64,000 nucleotides of DNA from NCBI RefSeq assembly GCF_016545825.1, contig NC_052616.1, positions 59,665,278 to 59,729,277 of the forward strand, written 5' to 3'. The notes beneath the pieces were generated by a model. The model saw nothing but the letters and a program-made list of their open reading frames with translations. It was not told the DNA's origin and searched no databases. The DNA is from Eucalyptus grandis. Lineage: Eukaryota > Streptophyta > Magnoliopsida > Myrtales > Myrtaceae. The position numbers and the translations under genes are program-made. Positions 44,383-56,159 of this stretch are shown piece by piece (position 1 is the first letter of the stretch; each line of letters begins with the position of its first letter).

Positions 44383-45336
44383 GGGCAAATTCACATTTTG
44401 CCCCCCAAGGTTTTTGCGTTTTTGCAAATCGCCTCATCATGTTTTGCAATTTAGCCCCCGAATCATAATTTGGTTGCAGTGCATCCCATGGCATTGACTT
44501 TGGCCAAAATTTTGCTTGGAGCTTTGACCACATGATAGTGTCACGACCAAGAGGTTTCTGTAACTAAAGGGCCGTACCTTGCTACGGAGCTCCTGCGATC
44601 GCTAGGATTCCCGACAAGACTTCTTTTAGAACTTTCCAAGGGCGGGCGATACGGTCATTACGCCAAATTTTAAAAATCTCCTCTCATAAGTGTCGTAGTT
44701 GGTAGATATGATGGTGCGATTTTGTCCCCCAGATGGAAAGCCGATCAATGGATGTAATCTGAGAGTCTCTAGTATAATAAGGGGTGTTATTCCCCTCATT
44801 TGTATCCATCCAACCATTTCAATAGTATCAATGCTAATTTCTTTCCAAAACTTCTCTTTCTAAAAACTTTCTCACTCTACGATCCGGGTGAAACGAGCGA
44901 GTGTGCGATCGCTTGGTCCAAAAAGTACTTGAGTCATCACACGGTCACCATCCTAATCGATCGGCCCATGACAATAGCATGTGACTAATTGCAGAAGACA
45001 AATTCATCATACAAATAATAAAAGAATAATTTAGAAGTTTATTGTATGTGAGAACGTATAACTTGAATTCTAATGAAAATCTAATTGGAATCAATACTAA
45101 ATGTAAATTGATATATGGTTTTGAAATATATTTGTGAGTAGTCCTTATATTTCTTTTAACACAAATGGATAATATATGACTAGTTTGTCTTCCATAACTA
45201 GTCACATGCAATGATGTGAATTTTGGCCAGAGTTAACTTCAATTTCAAAAAGTCAAGGGCAAATTGCAAAGTTGAAATGTCAAGGGGTAACTTGCCACAA
45301 ATCCTAAAACTTGGGTCAAAATGTAATTCTCTTCCC
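44383..45336. mobile_element. non-coding element with long terminal inverted repeats
   Basis: Left end CACATTTTGCCCCCCAAGGT, CAATTTAGCCCCCG and TTTGGCCAAAATTT. Right end, reverse complement, ACATTTTGACCCAAGTTTTA, CAATTTGCCCTTG and CTGGCCAAAATTCAC in the same order. The interior of about 0.7 kb has no coding sequence. Borders are approximate. Confidence 0.55.
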
Positions 45337-45339
45337 GAG

Positions 45340-46268
45340 CATCGTGCCTCCATAAATTTTACCATTAGATTAGAAAGCAAAAACTCATGGCCGTCCTTGC
45401 TGAAATTTGTTCAACGGTTAAGATCTGTTACATTTTAATCCAATAGTTAAGTCCATTTATGTTGAGACTTGAGAAGCATCCAAGAGTTGCAGAGTATAAA
45501 GCCTGTGTAAACAGAGCTGTCCAAAGTTCTCATAAGCACAATTGCTTGACCAAAACTGCTCTGTTCCTAATTTTGACAATGATTTTGTCTGTGATTAATG
45601 AGCTTGCAAATACTGCGTGCATACATAAATGCTGAGGAACCATACATCCCTCCAAACTAAATTGGGTGGGCAAAAGTAGTTCTCGGTCCTATCAACTTTA
45701 AATCATTCTCAACTATCCATAATGAACATGATAATGCCTGCTGAGTCATCATCAGGAAAAGAAAAAGAGGAGCAGTGGAAGAGGACCACCTTAAAAGATT
45801 AACTGAATGATTATAATACACAGATACAGAGGGGTCTCACCAAGTGAATTAAGAGATAAACCCAGGACTTTGCAACTTCGAAGTTAAAGAAAACAAGATG
45901 GGAGATGGTCTAATTTGTGCACTGCTTCTTCCTTCACTCGCATAGAGAATCAACTGTTTGGCTCAAGTTTTCAAAGGAGTAAACTATATTCCAACAAGTA
46001 AAGCGATACGGCAAACGGAGCAGACAGAAGAATATTCAGATGAACCAACTCGATTTTTCTAACGAAAGAACAACTACAAAATGATGGGTAGGTTCTAAAT
46101 TCTACTTGTCTGAACCACCTTTCTGATGTAAATCCCCACTTTATTACTTAAAGTGACATCCTACAACCAGAAATAGATTACACAAACTGAATTTTACCAG
46201 TCTCAAACTTGAAACACAAGCAACACGGTGCGAATAAAAGTGGACAGAACAAATAACTCTTCTTCTAA
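45340..46268. other. intergenic and 3' flank of the RhoGDI gene
   Basis: No gene or clear repeat seen. The part next to 46268 should hold the RhoGDI 3' untranslated region. Confidence 0.5.
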
Positions 46269-48163
46269 CTACCAGTCTTTCCGGATATCAAAGGTGTAGT
46301 TGATCTCCAAGTAGCACTTGTTGTCATCGTCGATAAACTGGAGAGGAAAGAAGAGAGGTAAGTTAACAAGGGAAACAAAGACAAAACTGCATCAGATTTC
46401 AAATCAGAAAATTTGAAAAGGGACAAGGAGGCCCACCCATTTGAAATTCGACACTGCTTGTTATGCAAAAGCAGATGACGCAACACCGACACCTGCTTAT
46501 ATTATTTATACTAACTTGACCAGACAAAATCCATCCATATCCCGAAGGAAAGTGACATAAATAGAGGAAGTTTTCAAATTCTCTATCTGCTGAAGCAAAG
46601 TTCAGTTCTTATACATTCTGAATTAATGCAAAGTTTTTGTTGACGACTCTACCGTGAAAGATTTGGTAGGGTCCCCACATTTCAGAAGCACAAAATACAT
46701 TCGCATGTTCAGAAACTGAGGATCAAGTGACAAGTACCAAAACATAGCCTCCATTAATGGTTGATTATTCCTTTAGTAGTGAGGCATCAAAGGGAGAAAT
46801 GAAAGGCCGGCCAAAGCACACTTATCAGGCCAAACTAACCTTGCTCCGAGCCGAGTATGATCCTCTAGCGAAAATTCCAGAGGGTGTTGTCTCTTCGTGC
46901 ATCTCATGTGTGTAAGGCTCTGACTGTGGACTAAATGTTCCAAGCATCTCCTTGGTGCTGTCCACTGCAAAAACAAGTCAAAGAGAAAGAAATCTATTTA
47001 AAGAAAACGGTTTTGAGAATTAAAAAGAAAGGAGGACAATGGAAGTCGGAAAAGTAAAATTACCTTTGACACCGGTTTTCCACACAGTATTAGTGTACTT
47101 GAGACCAGAGACAATGTTGTTGCTGACCTGAAATGTGAATTTGAGGCTATAGCGACTACCTTCTTTCAACGTAAACCACAAACCTTTTGGCTTTCCATTC
47201 TCGGGAACAGAAAGAACAATGTCAGATCTCCCAGGAGATCTGATTGCAAGGCTCAGGATCTTGACGTCCGCTTCCAGAGTTTCTACATTGCATACAAGAG
47301 ACACAAAAAGAAGCTTTATATTTAGGGCAATGCACACACAGATGGGCATGAAGCCATTGCACTTGAAGGGGGAAAACCTAAGAACATAATGCAGAAACTT
47401 GAATCTCAAGATTTAACTTTTAAGTTAAACTGCAAAAAAAGACATGGGCAAAGTACCGCACTTTGGAAAACATTCAAAAGGTGCAAAGACCACAGAAGCA
47501 TTGTAGTTCATAAATGGAGGAATAGGAAAGGGGAAAATTGGGAAGAAGTACAGAAGAGAACGGAAAAATTAACAGAAATTGGGCTAATTATGTGGCATAG
47601 ATGAGAATTTGAACGTTAAACAAGAAAAGCTGCCTCAGCAATTACCTCCAACAGAATTCAAATCCACACTTCCCAGGAGCTGTTCCTTCCATCTCCTCAA
47701 GCTCTCATCATCCTAGATACAGGAAATCATCACAAAATAAAGGGAAAACCAAAAGATCAGAAAAAAATCATACCCGTAAAGAATACAAAGCATCTCACAA
47801 TTCAAACAAAAGGGGCACTATAGAAATGGAGAATGCAGACTGCCAAATGAAACATTTAAGGGAAAAAGAAAAAAAACAAACCTTATCCTTCTCAAACTGT
47901 TCTTTAAGAGTGTACTGAGGACCCAACTCAAGCTTCCTTCCCTCATCATCTTCCTCATCCTCAGTGGCGCCAATGGAGCTCTCACTCGCTGATTTGTGAA
48001 TCTTACCCTCGGGGTCACCATCAGCACTCTCCTCAATTTTGGGTGTCTTTGCTCTGCTGTCTGCACCAACGTCGGCTTTCTCTCCACTCTCGCTGTTCTT
48101 CTCATCACGCTCGTGTCCCATGGTCTTGGAACTCGAAGTTGCTCCAACCGCCAAGGACATCAA
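46269..48163 (-). CDS. GDI1: Rho GDP-dissociation inhibitor (RhoGDI), five exons
   Basis: Cytosolic regulator that extracts prenylated ROP (plant Rho) GTPases from membranes and keeps them inactive, important for root hair and tip growth. Minus-strand exons are 48163-47882, 47712-47646, 47282-47064, 46964-46840 and 46337-46269, with GT-AG introns and matching phases, giving 253 residues, normal for plants. Residues 1-75 are acidic, Ser-rich and disordered, as in plant members. The immunoglobulin-like prenyl-binding domain follows: GPQYTLKEQFEKDKDDESLR, VKILSLAIRSPGRSDIVL, YSLKFTFQVSNNIVSGLKYT, MLGTFSPQSEPYTHEMHEE, SGIFARGSYSARSKFIDDD and the end YTFDIRKDW. Translation may begin at either of two adjacent ATGs (48161-48163 or 48158-48160). 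No defects were seen. The nearest Arabidopsis relative by memory is SCN1/GDI1. Confidence 0.95.
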
Positions 48164-48790
48164 TTCAGCTCATCCACAGCAACAAGAAAGACCAAATTTT
48201 GCGGGGCCGGGCACAATTCGAACTCTCTCTGTCACACGCCTGACGTACCTTGAACTGGGAGGGGAAACAAGATTCTCGAGATTAACAGAACACCAGGGAG
48301 CAGCCGAAGCTATGCCAGTGGGGAGAATCTGTGTGAGGAGAGACCAAGAAGGGAGAGAAACCCGATAAAAGATCAATATGAAATGAGAACGAAAAGGCCA
48401 AAAAAAAAAAAAGAATCCCAGAAAGGCAAATGCAAACAATCAAGAAACAACGGGGCATAACCTTGCAAGCAAGAAAAGAACACCACCAAGAACGATACGT
48501 GGAGAGAGAGAAAGAGAAGGTGGGTTGTTGAGAACTTCAGGAATTGGTCATGTGGTGATCCGAAAAGGTGAATCCAGGAGCAAGAAAACAGAGAGAGGAG
48601 AGAGAGAGAGAGATCGTGAAGGTCCCTTTGGGTTGGGGCACTTGGGTTCCACGCAGACCAAAATTCGAGGGGGGCGTTTGGTTTTTTTTTTTTTTTTTCC
48701 CTTCTCTCTTTCGTTTTTTCCACAGTTCGGCACACGAATTCCCACAAGGGGGACAGGAAAGGGATGCCCCCTTTGACCTCTTCCCCCTCG
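48164..48790 (-). promoter_or_regulatory. 5' leader and promoter region of RhoGDI
   Basis: Read on the minus strand, a CT-rich leader (CTCTCTCTCTCTC around 48612-48600) and poly-T tracts precede the ATG. A GCAAG/GTTATG donor-like site near 48465 leaves room for a leader intron, but this cannot be decided. Open frames here are low-complexity artefacts. Confidence 0.4.
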
Positions 48791-49092
48791 TATTGGATTC
48801 TCCCGTTCTGAAGCTTAATACGAAATTGCAGACAGAAAGTCTTTCCCTTCTTTTGATTTTAGGATAACGTTTCTCCCCCACCAATATTTTTTTTCGATAG
48901 GTGAGAACGATATTGGATCAATTGGCCCTAAGACCGGGAATTAGATTGAACTACCATTCCAATTTGATTCAATGGAATCAGCCCGATTAATATCTTTTCA
49001 TATTTTTATCCGAATATCCTATTGTTTAAAACATGATCATGAACAAATTGAGAGCTCGCAACAAATCCTATACTTTCATCTAGATATATTAG

Positions 49093-49925
49093 TTATGTGT
49101 TCGTTTCGTGAAAATATCATATTTTTGAAAAATATTTTCCAAAAACCATTTTACAATAAAATAGCCACATTTTTTGGTATTTGGCCGAAACATAAAAATA
49201 GAGAGTAGAAAATATTTTTCATTGAAAAATTACCCAAAAAAATCAAAATTTAATTTTTTAATCAACCAAAAAATTTAAATTTAATTTATATATATTTTTT
49301 TAAAATTCAAATTTTAATTATTTTTATTTTTGAAAGATCGAATTTTTATTATTTTAAATTTTTGCTTTTTTTTTTTCCTTCATTTTCTTTTTTCATTTTT
49401 CTTTTCCTTCCTCCCTCCTCTTCCTTCCTTCGTCGCCACATGACTTGGCCATGGCTGACTGCCCGGTGACTGACCAACTATGGATCAGCGAACCCAAGCT
49501 TTGCCAAGGCCGGCAAGCCTGCAACTTACTAGATCCAAGCAAGCTCAAGCCTTGCCTTCACCGGATCTCGACCTTGGGCGAGGCAAAGCCTGACTTGCCT
49601 CGCCACAAGCCTGTAAGGCTAGCCTATGGCAAGGCTCAAAAGGAAGAAAAAAGGAAAAAGAAAAAAAATTAAAAACTTAATTAAAGAAAGAAAACATTAA
49701 AAAAAAAAGGAGAATGGTGAAAGAAGATGAGATGAAAGAAGTTATGGAAAATGTTTTTCATTTCTGAAAATTGAAAAATATTTTTCTCACTTTTAAAGAT
49801 GTTTTTTTTTTCTAATAACGAAAAATGTTTAGTTAAATTAGCTCATTTTCTGAGAAACTAATATCAGAAAATCTGCAAAATGTTTTCCCAAAAGTTACTT
49901 TCCGTAAAACGAATGGAAATTTATT
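49093..49925. mobile_element. degenerate MITE with GC-rich core
   Basis: Weak inverted ends (GTTCGTTTCGTGAAAAT on the left; ATTCGTTTTACGGAAAG as reverse complement on the right) with AT-rich arms and a core at 49440-49640 rich in AAGCCTTGCC and GGCAAGGC words. The same plan as 20244-21104 and 34422-35209, but older and without a certain target duplication. Confidence 0.5.
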
Positions 49926-49929
49926 ATTC

Positions 49930-52840
49930 GATTACAAGCTCTTATTTTCTCGAATATAATAAATTAAACCCATTAATTTATTTGAAGAAATAAAAATAAT
50001 AAAAAGAAGTATATATAATCAGTCTAATTCTCCCTTCAAATCGAGAATCGGACCGCCTAGACACCGATCCCATTATTAGGAATTGGAACTGAAACTGGAC
50101 TGAAACTCCCGAGAATCGGACCCAACAAGGTGGCTCCTGGTTTAGATGGTCCATTTTGCACATTATTTATAATAATGGAAATTTTATAGTACAGAGCTAT
50201 GGATTGTGAGTAAAAGTAGAGCCAAAAAAAAAAACTCATTTTTGATAATAATGTTGCAAATGGTATTATAAAACGACAGTCGTACTTAGATTCTACAGTA
50301 CATGCTAAAATGTGTAAGGAAGAAGATATGAAATAAATTCGAATGGATTGATCAATGCTTATTTTAAATGAAGTGATCGACTGTCAACATAAACTTTTAG
50401 TCGAAGATGCGGGTTCAATAATTCATAACTCGCCACCAATTTTTGTCGGAAAATATGAATAAGAAGGGGAAATAAACTGTGCTCTTAGCTCATAGATATA
50501 TATAAGAGAGTACTATAATAGCTATTTATTTGGCTCAATTTAATTCACAATAAATAGCATAATTTAATGCAGCTTTAATGGGACCACAGTAGTGCTGTAC
50601 GTTCAGATGGATCTTGAAGGTTCGAGCGATCTCATTTGAATCGACCAGCCATTTTTCATTTTGGTTGAACAATTTGAAGACCTTCCCAAAATTAAATGTT
50701 TTAAAAATAATTAATTATAATTCTTTGTAATGATTAACCAATAGAAAATATTTTCATTTTCGACTATAATTTATGCTTACATTTTTGTTTTTTATGGATG
50801 ATGAAAATATTTCATGTTCATACATTTTGTAAGTAATGCAAGCAACATTCTTGAATTCTAATGGTAAATTATGCAAATTCAATATTTCGTTAAAAACAAG
50901 CCTCGTGCAGAGAGAGTCTATAGACTGAAATTATTGATGCGGGGTCCGTTGATCACGTACGTATTCGAATCACTTAAAATTCGGATTGAGACAGACCATG
51001 TGAGTATAGAACTGCCCGTGAAACGCACCCCCATAAAAAAGATAAAGATAAAGATAGTGATGATAAAATGAAAGGACCATGTCTTCATAATCCGTGACAA
51101 TAGATGAATTGTTTTTGTACTTCATGATTGGGTGAGGCATTAGGGATATACGCGTGCGAGGCTTGTGTACGGTGACTCTTTTTAAGTACTTTGATCACAT
51201 CATTCTTAATCATTCAAGTCATTTTCTTCATGAAATAGTTCCATCGCACTAAACATGACTTAGGTGAATAAGGGTGAGGAACTTCTACGTCAAGATTACT
51301 ATTGCCACCAAGTGTATATTAGAAAATAAGGTATGGTAAATATCATCGAATGTTGAAGGGTGCCCACTTCTGTAAACCCACAATCTGTTTTGTCATTTAG
51401 TATATGAATTTTGTATGCTGATATTATTATAAATTTATCGACCGATCTTGGCGAAATTAAAATAAATTAGAAAAATATTAAGATGAAGAATTGATCAAGA
51501 GGGGTCTAAAATGGAGTAATGGAATTGGCAAATAAACACCAAATTGGACATCTGAATAATAACATGCCATCTATGATAATAACTTTTTGACGTCATTGTC
51601 TCATCATTTTACTATCGATTGTTTGCAGACTGATACCGACTTATGAGACAATGCATAATGCTTATCGGATATTTCTTGTCCATTCCAAAGTAAAATATTT
51701 GTTGAGAAAGCATCTCGTGTGACGGTTGGGTCTTCTCTTCAATCAAAGTCGATCGTATATTATAAATTCAAAGACAGTTTGTCCTATCTACTTGTATCAC
51801 TATCATTAAAAAAGTGTTGGGTTTCTTATCCACGTCAAGAACTTTAAGCTAACGCATATGGTATGTCCTCGTTTTAAGACGACGACCATTGATGAGCTGC
51901 TTTATTAACCTCGAGCCAGCTTGCATGGGTTCCCAAAATGGATTCATCAGGCAATGTCTGATTACCACCTGATCTTGCACCTGCTCACCATAAATAGGCA
52001 CCGTTGCCACTAATGTCAAAACAGAAGGGCAGAGACAGTGTGGCCTTGAATCGAACAACTCATCACGGATAAAAACAGCTCCATGAACACGACGTATGCA
52101 AGCAAAAGGACATGGCTCAACGTCCCAAAGAAGGTCCGCGCTTCACGTGTAAATCGGCTCATGATGGCGACGGCATTTTCTAGTTCTGGTCACGGGTCCG
52201 TGCCGAAAGTGGGCGAGCGAGATCACTTTCCGCAGTAAATAGAGATGGCCGTATTCACTGGTGTGAACGAGTTTTACTGGATTGAACATTGGACTAGAAA
52301 AAGGAAAAAGGCCATATGCATTGGCAAGATTAGATGACCATCTGCTTGCTCCTGGTGATTGATGTTCATTAAATTGAACCTAGGACTAGAAAAATCAGTC
52401 TGCAACCGACATGTTCATTAAATGCATGTCCCCTGCATCCGACATGTAAATATAGAAGGTGACTCACCGGGCCACAATGTGAGTGATTCTGCCGTGAACT
52501 CGGGATCAAGTCTTAAAGAGTGTCTTAGACAAATGTATGCAAACTGTTCCATGCTTTAGCTATCCCAAGTTTCCATTTTTCTGCACACAACAGAAATTTC
52601 GTAGTTTCCGAGTCACTTATTGAGCTACAGTGAACTTTGCTATCGTGCATGTCAAAGCACTTGCCTCACGCGATAGTCCTCGCGAAATCATGCAACTATT
52701 CCACAATCATACTGGTTACCAAGAGAAAAAGGAATTAGTTTGAGACTGGATAAAATGTCCATGAGTGGTATGCTACACAGGTCTAATTATAATACAATGA
52801 TAGGAGAACAAAATTAAACGGAGAATCCACAGAAAAGCTC
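49930..52840. other. intergenic, nothing recognised
   Basis: AT-rich sequence with only short open frames lacking known motifs. No RNA gene or clear transposon end was seen. Confidence 0.5.
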
Positions 52841-53032
52841 AATAGTACGTCTCATTGGAAACCAAATTTAGTATGAACTGGTATAAAATAAGTAGCAAGA
52901 AGAGCAATTGAAGACGGTTCATAAGGAATCAAGTACATCGAAAAGATTTGAATTCTCTTGTCCTTAATGGGAAGCTCAAACAATCGGTGTTTGGTGAAAC
53001 TAGAAAAATCGAGCATAGGACTTCTCTTACAA

Positions 53033-53443
53033 TTAGAAAGACTTGCCAGAACAAAAATCAAGCAATTCAATTAACAATTGAAGCTTGTCCTTGACCACCA
53101 CTATTCGAGAAAGTAGTTGCACTTCCATGTCCAATGTGCAGGCATTCAGTGATCTCATGGTGCGAAGGAAGAATAACAGGTCTTCATCGAAGAAGCCTTT
53201 CAAGGAACATGCCAAACACCCTTTGGTTTCCTTCCACAAAATTTGAACCAACTTGGACTCAGAAAAAAGATACATGGCAGCCTTTAACAGCTCATCGACT
53301 TTACCTACGCAGCAGCCTTTTCCACAATTTGGCCTTTGAAAAAGCAAAACAACAAGAAAATTATGGCACGGTGAGAGCCATAACAAAGAATCGACAAGAT
53401 CATTCTTCATACAAGATGAAAAGACAATCAAGCGCTTCCCCAT
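53033..53443 (-). other. open reading frame of unknown status, 136 codons
   Basis: Uninterrupted frame directly downstream of the gene ending at 53477, same strand. The predicted product has Leu-rich stretches such as KVDELLKAAMYLFSESKLVQ and LQLLIELLDFC. I do not recognise it. It may simply lie in the 3' untranslated region of the upstream gene. No supporting motif. Confidence 0.2.
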
Positions 53444-53476
53444 TTTCTCAATACTTCTTCTTTAGCAGAGACACGT

Positions 53477-55939
53477 CTACGATTTTCCGTTCTTTGGTAA
53501 AGCATCAAAGCCAGTAGGACTACTTGGGGATAGTCTCAAGATCTTTGTGGTAACAAAAGTTAACGCATCTCTTGCTCCTCGCAATGCAAACAGCAGTGGA
53601 TTCAAGACCATTGCAAGCATGACTTCTCCTTTTGCAATTAAGAGAAACTGTGAAGGTAAATAAGAATGTCTCAGATACAGAGGGAGAGAGTAAAAATCAT
53701 TACACTATGAACCCTAATATTGAGAATTTGCACAAGAAGCTGCTTACCATGAGAATGATACCTAAACAGCCAAACTAATCTGCTTTGATTCTTGCCAGAA
53801 ATGATCACCATTGGACCAACCAAATTTTCCACCCCATCCAAACCAACCACCTCCACCAGCATCACCACCTCCTCCCACTTCTTCTCTTCTCTTGATCTCT
53901 TTATTCCATTTCTCAAACTCACTCTTCTTTCCCCCTAGCGCACTTTCTAAAGCTTTTCTAGCTTGGTCCTGCACCCAGAAATATGGTAAATCACCAATCT
54001 GTCAAATATGGCATAAAATAAGCTGGGAGAAACCAAAGTAAATCTCTGCATGGATGTGATCTGCCCCAAGGAGGATGTCTTGAATCATTGGGGAGAGCCA
54101 GACACGGGTTATGGTCATGAAGAGATTTGTGAAGAATATGATAGCAGAATACAAGGCAGAGCAAATTGGAATCAAAATTCTCACATCCATTGTTGTGACA
54201 AATGCCTAATATGGAACCAAATTTGATTTATTACATCTCAAGGAACAGGTTACCATCTGTTTTCAGTTCTGTTCTAATGCTTTTGAAAACTTGTCCACAC
54301 TTGGAGGTAGTTCATTTTGGCTAATTATTCAATATCAAGCAAATCCTATATAAGAAAGTTTTATCTGCTTATATGAACTCTGCAGTTACCAATTCGAGTT
54401 AGGATATCCCAAGCATATTTAGAATATGCAAGATCCCTAGACGCTTATTCTCTACCGGTTCGGGCCAAGAAAAAGCCAAATTATGTCTAGTGATTTCATC
54501 TCAGATCCAGGCATTTGTGTATATGTATACAGGAGCAACACTAATTCAAACAGAGACATGACCCCCTCAGGCGTGAAAGTTTTTACACTTTTCATCTAGA
54601 TTCCATTATGCTTTTTATGTCAAGAACTTTTGCACCCTCTAAGATTGGAGCTATTGGAGACACCAGGGAGCTGGCAAGATCATTCTAACTGGCCTAGTGA
54701 ACTCTAGCACTATTAATCAGGACCAAAGCTCTTAGTGAGATATCAGACAATGAGTCGGGCTGCCCCTGAACCCACCCAGCCCCCAATCAAGCAATAAAAG
54801 CACCCAAGAAAGACCAATAGCAAATATGGAGTTTCTCATCTATCCATACCATCCAATATGGTCGCTAGTCAACCTCTTTGAACAAAAGATTGCCATTTGA
54901 CCAACAGAAATTGCTCCATGACTGTCTTCTGTAGCCATGATTACTACCTTTAACCCAAGTCCAATGCGATGGAAAGTAAACTTGATAATAGATAATGTGG
55001 AAGGACATAGATCACTCTTGCCCCTATCTGGTAAATGGAGTGAATTCATAAAAGCACTGTCTCCCTAACTATTGATGAATTTTTAATGCCCTCGATATAG
55101 AGAGGTCATTGCCCACCATTCCCAAGTCAAGTTCTTCAACTTGAGTCCGCATGAGATGATGCTGACAGGTTTCAGCTAGGGGAATTAGGTAACCGGATGA
55201 ACCATTTGTGCTGAGGCAAAATTCCACATAAGAGGATTTTTAACTGTACCTAACAGATTCCGGGCTTCAATTCTGAAAAATTAGCTGGTAAAAATGCACG
55301 ACCAATACATGTACATAGATTTATGCCCATTGAATTACCATCATCTACTATAAGGGTTCATTCGGATAATGTATCTTGAAGAATTCAACACAGAAATGCC
55401 ACCGGAAGAATTTCTCACACCAATCAAACACGTTTGAATGAACGTTATTGCTTGTTCATTGCTCCTAATCAGTTTGAAATCGAAATCGCACGCTTTCCTC
55501 AATCATATGACCGGGAGAAATTAGCCAAATTGACCACTAGGCACAATCAATCTCCATTAAGCTCACTCAGGCAAAGCAGCGAACACGTCGCGCACATAAA
55601 ACTACGTTAATTTCACAGAAGCAAAACACCGCGATGGAGCAAGAACAATTCAAGGTCGCCATGTAACTCAATCCCCGGAATGTCTCCGCCAAATTCAAGC
55701 TCGCTTAACCCAGAAGCAACAAGTTCACCGCGCGCAACGAGAGAAGTGAGAGCAAAAGGAGTTTCCTTTACCTCCCTGCGATTGTCGGAGAACAGGCAGG
55801 AGAATCTGCCGTTGCACCTGAGGCTCTGCTGAAGCGAAGCCCAGCAACGGAGGTCGCGCGGCCGCGTCCTCGAAGGCGACGGCGATGAGGAAGGAGGCGG
55901 GTGCGGCCGGGGTAGGGCCAAGTTGAGAACTTGCGCCAT
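53477..55939 (-). CDS. probable organelle-targeted glycine-rich protein of unknown function, one-base frameshift
   Basis: Three minus-strand exons: 55939-55772, 53968-53748 and 53647-53477, with a 1.8-kb first intron. Exon 1 encodes 56 residues rich in Ser, Pro and Arg (MAQVLNLALPRPHPPPSSSP...), suggesting a transit peptide for plastid or mitochondrion. Exon 2 has a charged helix (QARKALESALGGKKSEFEKW) and a Gly/Trp segment (GGGGWFGWGGKFGWSNGD). Exon 3 begins FLLIAKGEVMLAMVLNPLLF, a hydrophobic segment that may cross a membrane, and ends LPKNGKS. I believe this is a conserved plant protein but cannot name it. Exon 2 is 221 bases; the frame needs 222. After ISLAV one base seems missing near 53772, so the reading frame hits TAG before the LGIILM and exon 3 sequence. 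Everything else is well preserved, so an assembly error or a very young mutation is likely. Confidence 0.7.
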
Positions 55940-55947
55940 TGGGTCTT

Positions 55948-56106
55948 GCTCCTCCTCCTCCTCCTCCTCCTCCTCCTTCTGCTGCTGCTGCTTCTTCTTC
56001 TGCTGCAAGCTGACTTCAATGGCCCAATACCCATTGATGGGCTTCTTCTTCTTCTTCTTCTTCTTCTTCTTCTTCTTCCGCTGCTGCTGCTACTGCTGCT
56101 GCTTTC
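55948..56106 (+). repeat. trinucleotide repeats (CTC/CTT/CTG)n
   Basis: Two blocks of pure and mixed triplets (about 55948-56003 and 56040-56106) lie in the 5' untranslated region or promoter of the minus-strand gene starting at 55939, where they read as GAG/GAA/CAG. They open misleading Leu- and Glu-rich frames. Confidence 0.85.
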
Positions 56107-56159
56107 CTTTGCTTCTCCTATCGGATTTTGCAGTGAAGGCTGCCCTGTAGCCCAACATC

